A model generated the notes under the pieces. That model searched no databases and was not told where the DNA came from. It was given only the letters and a program-made list of their open reading frames with translations. Below are positions 56,001 through 64,000 of a stretch of 64,000 bases of DNA, piece by piece (position 1 is the first letter of the stretch; the number at the start of each line of letters is the position of its first letter). The stretch spans positions 10,912,429 through 10,976,428 of the forward strand of contig NW_022145613.1 of the NCBI RefSeq assembly GCF_000002235.5. Direction: 5' to 3'. A program made the position numbers and the translations under genes. This DNA comes from Strongylocentrotus purpuratus. Lineage: Eukaryota > Echinodermata > Echinoidea > Camarodonta > Strongylocentrotidae.

Positions 56001-58815
56001 TGGGGCCAGAAGGGTTAAGGGGTCCATACCTTGTTTGCACAGACACAGAAGACAACCCTTTCCATCTCGGTCGAGTCGGCCATCTCTCTCTTCATCTCTG
56101 CCAGCCAGGAATCCAGAGCCTCAAAACTGGACCTGGATCCAACATCGTAGGCCAGGATAGCACCCTGTGTGTCCTTGTAAAACTCATTTCTAACCTGATA
56201 TAATGCGAAATAATATAATAACATTCAAGCTAATGTACAGTGTCAATTGTTTGTTTGTGAGGGTTTTACTTTCGCAATTCTCCGGATTTAAAAACATACA
56301 AAACAGAAGCTGACAATGCACATGTGATCATGTAGTTCTCTATGTCTCTTTCTCCCTCTCCCCTCCCCCCCCCTCTTTTATCTCTCTCTCTCTCTCTCTC
56401 TAGGTGCCATATCTATCTATCAACTTTGGAAATGTTATTCCACAACTCTCTATTTCTAGCCTTCACTGTGAGCTCCATTCCCTAGTCTTTCACTTCCACT
56501 GCTCCTGTAAGTAGGCTGTATTAAAGGAAATACAAAGTTTTGGTTTAAGGTCATGAATTTGGTTCAAATGAACATATTGGAAGCATATGTGAGCCTACAT
56601 TTTTCAGTGATCGTTGTCGCGGTTGAAATCGAGTCTAAAGTTATGAAATTGTCAATAATAAATTCTTTATGTTGTATAGCTCCCTCTCAAGGTCAATATA
56701 TCAACTAAGCTATAAAACAACATTTCTTGAATAAAATCGACCAATTTGCTATTCCCGTTTGGAAATTATATATCAGAACTACATATTCTGTGATTTTCAT
56801 GGTCGCAGCTACCATTGTACGGCCGCAGACGCTATTTGAAATTTATCAAAAATTTACCGGGAGCACTGGTAAATTTTTATATTCAATTTTCTCAAAAGCA
56901 GAAGTGTTTTAGGGGCTAAATTTTTTAGTGCCCTTAATAAATCCACAGGGGCATCCAAATATATCAAAATTGTAAAGAATCACTACCCACCCAATTTTCG
57001 AAATTTCCCAAAACTTTGTATTACCTTTAATGATTGCCTGTACACCAACTCAAGAAAAATAAACGCAAATAACTTTAAGTGAAAATATTAATACATTAAT
57101 GCCTACTATTACCAGTTGTGCTTTCTTTCAATGAATGTTTGTTAAGTGGTGTCGGGAGGGGAGTTGGGGAAGGAAGAAGGACGTTGGTGTCTAAGAACAA
57201 AATACTCACTTCATAAAATATAGGATGTCCAGCCATGTCAAAGATGTTAACTTTCAGATCTCTTTCTTTCACTGTCACTCTGTTGGGATTAGATATAAAT
57301 AATTTAAATCAGTTACATATAAAGAGTACATTACAAAAATCATTTTTGATAAAGGTCTAATTCTAATCAGGGTTATGAATAACTTAGGATAGAGGACTTG
57401 CTTTAATGAGAAGGAAAAAAAGGAATATATTACAGGTATGTCATATTTACATAAGTTTATATACTTCTTCTTCTTCATCTTCTTTGGGTTTGAGTCTGCC
57501 TCCTTCACATTTGAAGATTATTCTTGCAGACTGATGAGTGTGTGTATGTCTTTACGAGAGCCAGGTGCATGGTGCAATGCTATTAACATGGTGCAAGTAA
57601 AAAGTTCCCAGACATGTTCACATTTGCCACAGTAAACCACCATGGTTTACTACATCAGACATGTGTGTGAACGGGCCTCAACTTCCAATCAACATCAACC
57701 AAGCAGATCACAGTTGTGATACTTCACACATGAATATTAATTGACCAGTTCTTGTTTATGAAATTGTATTTGGTAGCCCTATAAATAATGTAGGTTTAAA
57801 CTGTTTCCATTGACTTACTTTGTTACACCATAATCAATTCCAATTGTTGCCATGTACTTGCTCACAAATCTTTTCTCACAGTATCTCTTGATGATGCAAC
57901 TCTAGTGAAACCGGAATAGAAAAAGAAAAAAGGGAAGATTTTAAATATGTACCAAGTACAAAAAACCCTGGAAAAAAAATTAATTTGCATGTGAATTGAG
58001 AATAGCAAAATACAAATTATAACAAAATGTATTATTCTTTGTTGTATTTCTATGGATCTACTTTTAATTCCTTTTGTTTTCTCCAGCTTAGTGACAACTT
58101 GCTAATATTTGAATCTTCCTTCTTCAATTTACATCACTTTGACGGATTAAGTTTTTAGACCAAAAATTATGATGAATTCACATGACAGACATTCAGTTCT
58201 ATATTCCCCAACACGTGATATAGCAATAACAATATGAGAAGGCCCTTTAATATTTGTTGAAATGTATTGTTAATTTCACTAGACCCTATTCATTTATCTG
58301 CCTGGCTTTAATACTGCATGATTTTCCCACAACTTTATTCATTTGCATGAGGGCTGCTAAGATCCCCCATACATTTGCTCATCTTCTTTCTTAAACGAAA
58401 ACAAAATCAAGTCGTTCACCGACAGTGACTAACAGCCATACTCACTCAGTCACAAGTCACAACTGTCAACTGTTTCGGTTTTGTAACTTGAGCTCCGCTC
58501 TTTCCTCTGCATTTGCATTTAATCAAATTCTCATAAATCTGACCTCTTGACTATGGTTACCTACCAAAGCAACAGAAAATTGAATTGATTGGCATTACAC
58601 AGAAATCCTGTGGACGTGGGTGTGTACTGGCATTGTCAACGTTTTGGTCTCCATCTACTATCTAGATCGATCTGGATACCTGGTAAGCTCCAAAATCTGA
58701 ACTACACTACACAAATCTTTACGGGTGGGTCAGAAATACAAACCTTTCCTGTCTCTGCGTTTCCCATGCTGATGATTTTCACTCTAATGGCACGTTTAGA
58801 ACCCTTCTTTTCCAT
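52462..58815 (-). CDS. DNAJC27: DNAJC27 (RBJ), Rab-like GTPase with C-terminal J domain, seven coding exons
   Basis: Joining 58815-58744, 57901-57819, 57279-57210, 56194-56030, 54221-54099, 53585-53425 and 52591-52462 gives an uninterrupted 267-residue protein; the vertebrate protein is about 273 residues. All six introns are GT-AG and every exon joins in phase. G1 is GNAETGKS (18-25), the switch I Thr lies in ATIGIDYG (42-49), G3 is DMAGH (66-70) with the His typical of RBJ in place of the usual Rab Gln, G4 is NKID (129-132) and G5 is ETSAL (157-161). The C-terminal half is a J domain with the HPD triad at 240-242. No C-terminal prenylation cysteine is present, as in the family. Known biology: RBJ binds GTP, can engage Hsc70 through the J domain, and has been linked to nuclear MEK/ERK retention in mammals. 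The start ATG at 58815 gives the expected short N-terminus. Confidence 0.96.
52928..53047. repeat. 120-bp inverted repeat in DNAJC27 intron 6
   Basis: AACAATTGAAATT..AAATCCATTAGGAGTTCAC pairs with GTGAACTCTAAAGATTGTTATTTCAATTGTT. Followed by a TA microsatellite at 53050-53105. Confidence 0.7.
53425..53585 (-). CDS. DNAJC27: DNAJC27 coding exon 6
   Basis: Residues 172-224 plus two bases of Lys225. It spans the linker ([14 protein letters not shown]) and the start of the J domain (NNYERLGL). The donor is TCAAA|GTAAGT and the acceptor is TTTACTAG|GCC. A tRNA-derived SINE lies only about 20 bp upstream of this acceptor. Confidence 0.94.
53604..53790 (+). mobile_element. tRNA-derived SINE in DNAJC27 intron 5
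   Basis: A tRNA-like head has B-box GTGGGTTCGAACCCCGG at 53648-53664, followed by a body with CTACCTGGCGCTGCTCAGTGG and an ATT/ATC-rich tail. It is inserted on the strand opposite the gene, within about 20 bp of the exon 6 acceptor. Confidence 0.7.
54099..54221 (-). CDS. DNAJC27: DNAJC27 coding exon 5
   Basis: Residues 131-171, 41 codons: [17 protein letters not shown], then the G5 motif FETSALTG, ending DMFT. The acceptor is AAACAG|ATT and the donor is ACA|GTAAGT. Confidence 0.95.
54340..55410. repeat. Tandem array of about 151-bp units with DR1 motifs in DNAJC27 intron 4
   Basis: GCATACATAATGAGCC recurs at 54560, 54711, 54863, 55011 and 55162, giving periods of 148-152 bp. Each unit also carries ATCTA.TCAGTTCAT.GGCTCTGCA and TTTGGCAGGAATCCATCAAT. 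TGACCTTTGACCT, a direct repeat of AGGTCA half-sites with one-base spacing, occurs at 54585, 54737, 54882, 55030 and 55181; the last two units have a third half-site. The array starts beside a perfect palindrome TTCGACTGCGCGCAGTCGAA (54351-54370) and ends with a GACG/GTAC microsatellite (55310-55366) and the hairpin ATGCCTCCG..CGGAGGCAT (55379-55408). GATGCCTCCGT near the left end mirrors the right end, so the whole may be one mobile unit. Confidence 0.85.
56030..56194 (-). CDS. DNAJC27: DNAJC27 coding exon 4
   Basis: Residues 76-130, 55 whole codons, beginning [11 protein letters not shown] and ending CVCANK, so the G4 motif NKID is split by the next intron. The acceptor is TATCAG|GTT and the donor is AAG|GTATGG. 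Confidence 0.95.
56525..57026. mobile_element. TTAA-flanked MITE in DNAJC27 intron 3
   Basis: The left end AGGAAATACAAAGTTTTGG and right end CCAAAACTTTGTATTACCT are inverted repeats, flanked by TTAA at 56521-56524 and 57027-57030. The interior has no coding sequence. The shared AGG start and TTAA flanks suggest the same class as the element at 46459-46999. Confidence 0.7.
57210..57279 (-). CDS. DNAJC27: DNAJC27 coding exon 3
   Basis: Completes Lys52 and encodes residues 53-75 ([19 protein letters not shown] and on), with the G3 motif DMAGH. The acceptor is CCAACAG|A and the donor is GAA|GTGAGT. Confidence 0.95.
57819..57901 (-). CDS. DNAJC27: DNAJC27 coding exon 2
   Basis: Residues 25-51 plus two bases of Lys52. 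The acceptor is TTTCACTAG|AGT and the donor is ACAAA|GTAAGT. It carries the P-loop Ser and switch I (ATIGIDYG). Confidence 0.95.
58744..58815 (-). CDS. DNAJC27: DNAJC27 coding exon 1
   Basis: Residues 1-24, beginning [18 protein letters not shown] and ending in the P-loop ...ETGK. The exon ends on a codon boundary at donor AAG|GTTTGT. Confidence 0.93.
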
Positions 58816-59060
58816 GTCTGCGAATGAAACTATGTTTCTCTATTTATACTGCAAATAAAGACCAAGAAAAATATACGTTTTGATTCGCTTTTTTCCATTA
58901 AGACACGGGCTGGCGATGTGTGTAGTCAGCCAGTTAGCGTTCCGTTGCTAATCGACATTTGAGGTCAACTCGGGTCATCACGTTTGCGGTCGAGTCACGT
59001 CGATGCCTTGTTTACCTTTTTATCCGAAGTGCACTCGGGAGTGCACTTCATTCTTTAATT
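58816..59060 (-). promoter_or_regulatory. DNAJC27 upstream region with a palindromic site
   Basis: GAAGTGCACTC and GAGTGCACTTC (59026-59049) form a perfect inverted repeat with a GG centre about 210 bp upstream of the start codon. The surrounding 58900-59010 is CpG-richer. No TATA box is evident; the transcription start cannot be placed. Confidence 0.4.
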
Positions 59061-59429
59061 TCTTTTTGAGTGGTAATGCGGTCGTGGTAACTCCGTAGTA
59101 TCACAAATTATGGTTAACGTTAATACAGTCATGAGGTCAATTAATCAAACCTTCCACGAAACGTAGAGAAAATAGGGTGTGGTCGCACTGGGATGATCGT
59201 ATACATTGTGATGTAGATGACTGAGGGACTTAAGGGTGGGGGTATCATGCACTGATCTCGATGCACAGGGGCGTAGCCTAATTGGTCCAGCCATTGGGGG
59301 AGGGGAACGTAGACTACCGTCCTAAATTGTTGAGTAAGTCGAATGGGGGGGGGGGAGTGACGGGAAGATCCTATGTATCAACAACAAGAACATCAACAAC
59401 AACAACTACATCTTCGAGTACTACTCCCG

Positions 59430-59818
59430 GCCCCCCCCCCCCCCACTCAGTGTTATTTGGGGTACGCATATGCTCGTACCCTCTTTTTGAAAGCACCCCC
59501 TATCTGAGGACTGCCAACATTTCCGAACCCCCCTTTCGCGGGCTTTTCGCGGGCTTTTCCTGCCTTGGAGATCCCCCTAAATCAGGAAAAATACTCAATG
59601 TACCCCTTTAAATTCGGAATAATTTCTCAGGAGTCCAAAGAGATGAGAGAAAAAAAGAAAAACACTCCCTTTTTAAAGAAATCTCCGGGTGAAAAGTCAA
59701 ATACACCCCTTTTTTTACAATTCTCGGGCCGGACTTTGTCGCACGAAAAGTACCCCTTTATCGGACATTTTGGCAACACGCATGCGGTCATTCCGACCCC
59801 TGAGTGGGGGGGGGGGGG
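59430..59818. mobile_element. Possible short element bounded by CCCCCCACTCAG inverted repeats
   Basis: A C run followed by CACTCAGTG at the left and CCCTGAGTGGGGGG at the right are inverted. The inside has repeated ACCCCTTT motifs (59613, 59705, 59750) and the doublet GCGGGCTTTTC. Open frames crossing it are compositionally odd and unsupported. Confidence 0.35.
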
Positions 59819-60384
59819 GCTACTATCCTCCTCCTACTACTATATTACGACACGGCAACAACATTCGATCATTTTATCAGGCCAGGTATAAAGATTGTGA
59901 TCTGATGGTCGTATCGTATGTGCGGCCGGGGTATACATGCTATGTCTTTTCATGTTACACTGAAATGTGAAACCACAAGATTGTAAGTGTGAGAATGATT
60001 ATTCGTTTCTGCCAAAAAAATGTAACTGATATTTTGTAAATCGTTATGTTTTCTGACCAATAAAACTTATCAAGATAAAAAGTACATGTATATATATCTC
60101 CTTTGTAGATTACTGTAATTTCACCTCCTTTCATCTGGGTGTAGGCCTGTATACCGATTATTTCCCCGACAGAATCTGACGTTGGCCTAATTGACTGGTT
60201 CTTAGGAAACCTGCAGAGAAACATCCGGGAAATGTGAAAGAAACAAATCGGAGGAATACATTTCACTTTCTGTTTTCTTGGTTTACATCCGTATAATAAT
60301 ACATTTCCCTCAAGAACGAGCACGATATGAATGGAATGGTCCGAGTGTACCTGATATGAAGAAAGGAAGCTGAAAGAGAAAATG

Positions 60385-60680
60385 AACAAGAACAAGAACA
60401 AGAAGAATGAGGAGAAGAAGAAGAAGAAGAAGAAGAAGAAGAAGAAGAAGAAGAAGAAGAACCGTACAAAAACAAGAACAAGAACAAGAACAAGAACAAG
60501 AACAAGAAGAACAAGAAGAAGAACAAGAAGGAGAAGAAGGAGGAGGAGGAGGAGCCTGAGAAGAAGAAGAAGAAGAAGAAGAAGAAGAAGAAGAAGAAGA
60601 CGAAGATCAATTAGAACTAGAAGAACAAGACATAGAAGGGGGAGAAGAACAAGAAAAACAAGAACAAAAACGAGAAGAAG
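60385..60680. repeat. GAA / GAACAA satellite
   Basis: AAGAAC hexamers, pure AAG triplets (two blocks) and GGAGGA units make a strongly purine-rich strand. The Lys/Arg and Ser/Phe open frames are artefacts. Confidence 0.95.
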
Positions 60681-61513
60681 AAGTTCATCAAACGGATTGA
60701 AGGAATTATCAACTTTTTTCTTTCTCTTGACGGAATTATAACTATAGAATTGTGTAGGAAAATATTAAGATATTAATATGAGATGAAATGACAAGCCACC
60801 CCACAGCAACACCCTCAAAATATGCGTCCAGATGCCCGATGAGGTGGTCGACTTGTCATTTTTTTCCCTCACGAATACCGAGATCTCACAACTATAAGAC
60901 TTAGTTTTATCTCGGATCTCTGTAATTGTTATACTTTGAGGGGTGTTCTTGATGATTCCTTCTAACAAGCTGATATTGGTGAAAGTGTTAGCGAATGATG
61001 CTTAATGGCTCTATAAATACATCTTCCAGCTCAAATGTAGTATAGGTCCATGAGTGTAGTTAATTGCTCGTATTGGTTAATGAATAAGAAACTCATGCAG
61101 TTTTTAATCAATTAGGATGTTTGACTTCCTTGAACTTCTCCCTTGAGATGGCTATACGGGCAAGCACTTTATGAGGAATGCAAGTATATGCCGGATCTTT
61201 CCCTCAAAGACATGTGATTATATTGCGACATGATAATATTATTGATGACATCAAATTTCTTAGAATGGTGGGGGAGGGGGTGAGGGAGGGGGGGGGGGGG
61301 GGGGAGTGTTCAATGGAAAATAAAAGACTGCTAAATGAAATGAAATGAAATAATGGACGGCCGATGAACATAATATACATTATAGGGAACAGCGTTTGAC
61401 TGAAGTGACTATCCAGGGCGGCTTCATGTTTTTGTAAGAGGAGGGGAGGCGGATCCGTTATACGTCAATCTAACATAAGTTAGGCAAACAATAATGGGGT
61501 CATTATATTTTTG

Positions 61514-61762
61514 GAGTATGGTATGGTATGGTATGGTATATTTTATTTATTCACGGTTAAAAATATAATACAATTGTGCCCGCATTCAGCAAAAGCTGTT
61601 TTTCAGCAGGGCCGTGATTACATATAACAGAAAATAAAACAATGAAAATACAATTTACAAACAAATATGCAAGTTATAATAAGTGAACATATTTACAGAA
61701 ATTTAAGTACAAAATAAATAAATAAGTACAAAAGTACAGAATCATAGTGATAAAGTGAGGGG

Positions 61763-61794
<32 letters not shown>

Positions 61795-61971
61795 ATCTAC
61801 GAGATGGAAGAAGTGAGCAAATATCTTGAATTTTACTAATCTCAGTGTTGTAAGATTTAAAAACATTTATAATTCTGATATCGTTGGGTAGGTGCTGACT
61901 TACATCCCCAAACAAAAAGCGGGATCCAAACACCCTATGCCTGTGCCAGGCGCGTACGCAGGATTTTTCAA

Positions 61972-62002
<31 letters not shown>

Positions 62003-62128
62003 AAGAGGACACTTTTTTTTTGGTCTCGAAATTTGAAAATTTGACATTTTGCTCCGTTGGGGGGGGGAGGGTAAGGTCACCTTTTTTTTGGCCAGCCATG
62101 GAAGTAAATTTTTTTATTTTTTTTAAAA

Positions 62129-62160
<32 letters not shown>

Positions 62161-62340
62161 TCCAAAGGGGGGGGGGGGGGAAGGTTTTTTTAGGGGGTCT
62201 TACACACATAATAATACCAATGGGGGGGGGTTTAACCCCCCCCCCCCCCCCTGCGTACGCGCCTGGGCTGTGCCATGATGCCCAGTGATGCTCCATCTTT
62301 AGTATTGGAACACATTTCGATAACAACGTGGGAAAATCTA
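61514..62340 (-). mobile_element. 3' end of a non-LTR (LINE-type) retrotransposon, interrupted
   Basis: On the minus strand, an open frame on both sides of the hAT-like insert reads LSKCVPILKMEHHWASWH, then FGSRFLFGDVSQHLPNDIR. The second part resembles the far C-terminal end of LINE ORF2 proteins (LP..IR..FK pattern). It is followed by an A-rich stretch, a conserved-looking GGCCCTGCTGAAAAACAGCT block, AATAAATAAA, and a short terminal repeat ATACC (x4) at 61520-61540. Terminal short repeats instead of poly-A are common in CR1/L2-like LINEs. The similarity is from memory only. Confidence 0.45.
61947..62265. mobile_element. hAT-like MITE splitting a LINE fragment
   Basis: The ends CAGGCGCGTACGCAGG and CCTGCGTACGCGCCTG are perfect inverted repeats. 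Flanks GCCTGTGC (61939-61946) and GGCTGTGC (62266-62273) match at 7 of 8. The interior is mostly G, C, A and T homopolymers with AAATTTGAAAATTTG. Confidence 0.8.
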
Positions 62341-62386
62341 AACAAACAAAGTCCCCTGTAATATTATGTTTTCACGGCAAAGATTG

Positions 62387-62797
62387 CAGTTGTAGTTCTC
62401 GCCCACGCGTTTTGGGGAAATTATTATGCGATTTGATAGGCTTTCTTCTTAAGTTTTTTGCAAGTAATCGTAATTTCCTCAACAAAAAATAACAGTGAAT
62501 GCATTGCGCAAACTCTGATAAAAGCATGCTGGAAGTGTAAGCTTAAAGGGACAACATTTAATTGTGTATAGGTCCGACCTATAAGTCGACTTAATGATTG
62601 ACACACTAGCCTGCTCATTTTGCATGAGCTTTACGGAAATAAACCTAATAAAACTACATTAATGAACTTATTTCGACCATGAAGGTGCAGACTTACAGTG
62701 ATCTGCAAAGTGAAATAATAACAGTGGGACAAAATGAAGAAAAGTATCGAAATGCATATATTTCCCCCAAAACGTGTGGGCGAGAACTACAACTACG
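62387..62797. mobile_element. Inverted-repeat element with CAGTTGTAGTTCTCGCCCAC ends
   Basis: Left GTAGTTCTCGCCCACGCGTT continuing to TTGGGGAAAT and right ATTTCCCCC..AACGTGTGGGCGAGAACTAC are inverted repeats of about 35 bp. The interior, about 340 bp, is AT-rich and non-coding. Confidence 0.65.
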
Positions 62798-62799
62798 AT

Positions 62800-64000
62800 C
62801 ATTAACAGACGAGAATATATTATTGTCGAAATGTTACAAAAAATTATAAAGGGTAGAGGTCTAATTATTTAGCTGCAAAACTGTCGAAATTGTACAAAAA
62901 TGATAATAGGTCTGTGCTTATTTTGCATTTTCTAAACTTGATAAGAGGACAGTATAGACAGAACGGGATGTGGCTTTGCTGGTGTGGGAAAAAATAGACC
63001 AACTTCGGTTTCCAAGCGTTTGCAAAACTGGTGCATTAATTGTTCTAAAAATAGATTTATTTCGTTATCCCGGATTTCCCCGTTTCCCCCTCCATGTTTT
63101 GCACAGATCGCAGTCGGCGCTCATGATGCATTCGCAACATACGCGTACGCAGACCGCACGTATTTGTGCGTGTGCGCCCGGATATCGATGACCCGATGAG
63201 AGTTTCGTATTTTGTGGTTATTGACCACTAATATTCCCCCTTTCTCTTGGGATTTGTGGGTGATTCGGCCGTTTGCTGCTGACCAGCCTTCAAAAGGTCA
63301 CTATTGTTGTGAGTATTGACGATGACCAGTACCTATTGTCATAAAATATGGTTCAATTGAATGGTGTGGTGTGCATTGTGATTTTGTCAATTATTGAATT
63401 ATGCAATGACAATGCATGGAATGAATGAATGACAAGTTTATTATCTGCCTCATGCCTCATAATGTACATGTATGATGTAGTCTAGGCCTAGACTATGTAA
63501 TGATCACGTGATTAATGAGACGTGAGCCTAGGTGTTATTGTTGTCTTTTTTTCATAGATTTATTAGGAGTCATTAGTTTTCTTTAAATACTTTAATATTA
63601 GTAGACATTTCATTTTTATTTGGGGAAAATTTTTGACGTAATTAATTAAATTTAGTATGTCTAGATCTAGGCATAGAGAATAGGCGTCGGGTGATTTCTG
63701 GCCCGGTCCTTATAAATATGGGTTTTTAAAAATAAAAAACAGCTTCGTGGGCGTGGGCTGTCTATATTGAACCGCCCTGCGGTCCTGACTTTCAGAAGCC
63801 CTGCTCTACAACATTTTATAAGGGAAGTATCTGTCATGAGCATCATAGCCTGACCTAGACCGAATTTTCCGTCTCTTTCGTTCGTTAGCCTCTTATTGGG
63901 GTAGGGTCGTCTCTCTCTGTAGAGACGGAAACAGACTATACCGCCAAATGTGTAGGTTATGTGGGCAAATCAGTGCACTAAACTTGCAAAACTTATCCCC
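62800..64000. other. Right edge, no recognised gene
   Basis: A complex segment at 63000-63260 has CpG-rich ATACGCGTACGCAGACCG-like sequence. TTTCCGTCTCT (63866-63876) and AGAGACGGAAA (63921-63931) form a short inverted repeat. Short frames here are unsupported. Confidence 0.5.

Larger units (their letters stand above)
59060..61510. other. Upstream of DNAJC27: repeats, no gene
   Basis: Holds G/C runs, a possible MITE (59430-59818), the GAA-type satellite and G-rich sequence at 61267-61305. CACAGGGGCGTAGCC near 59270 resembles one end of the hAT-like family without a visible partner. Confidence 0.5.

Noticed and set aside
60263-60741. Lys/Arg-rich and Ser/Phe-rich open frames
   Set aside because: Direct products of the GAA/GAACAA satellite.
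1-64000. CRISPR arrays, operons, rRNA genes and intact virus-derived or LTR elements
   Set aside because: Introns, SINEs and microsatellites show an animal nuclear genome. The tandem arrays lack CRISPR spacing, and no rRNA core, LTR pair, capsid or envelope-like coding region was seen.

Overview
The window is nuclear DNA of an animal, most likely a marine deuterostome and probably a sea urchin or other echinoderm. It has spliced genes with GT-AG introns, a density of CT-type microsatellites and G/C homopolymers typical of those genomes, tRNA-derived SINEs, AAT/ATT-tailed retroposons, and many short non-autonomous DNA transposons. The host assignment is an inference from repeat style and protein similarity; no species-specific sequence was identified.

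Two protein-coding genes can be read completely, both on the minus strand in the right half. DNAJC27 (RBJ, a Rab-like GTPase with a C-terminal J domain) has seven coding exons between 58815 and 52462 that join in phase to 267 residues. About 3 kb downstream lies a homologue of REC114, the meiotic double-strand-break factor, with six coding exons between 49476 and 44888 that join in phase to about 229 residues. Their products are not known to work together, so I see no pathway link, only tandem orientation.

The most unusual feature is that both genes carry, immediately 3' of the true terminal exon, a run of decayed tandem copies of that exon: about six more at REC114 (43681-44870) and about five more at DNAJC27 (about 51600-52345). 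REC114 exon 4 also has a partial tandem copy with an intact splice donor (45991-46146). One REC114 exon copy was later split by a MITE.

The left 43 kb has no recognisable protein gene. It holds AT-rich sequence, microsatellites, SINE and LINE-tail fragments, MITEs (including a family with hAT-like ends and 8-bp target duplications at 11893, 42092, 51294 and 61947), two long near-perfect hairpins (22373-22667 and 26155-26318), a modular palindromic element (26959-27471), and several G+C-richer, complex segments that could be regulatory. The stretch 31.2-37.1 kb has perfect CRE sites, RFX X-box-like sites, and a CCAAT/GC-box cluster. DNAJC27 intron 4 holds an array with a period near 151 bp, in which most units carry a DR1 nuclear-receptor half-site pair.

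The right end (58.9-64 kb) contains the DNAJC27 upstream region, a GAA/GAACAA-type satellite, a LINE 3' end split by a hAT-like MITE, and further inverted-repeat elements, but no confident gene.
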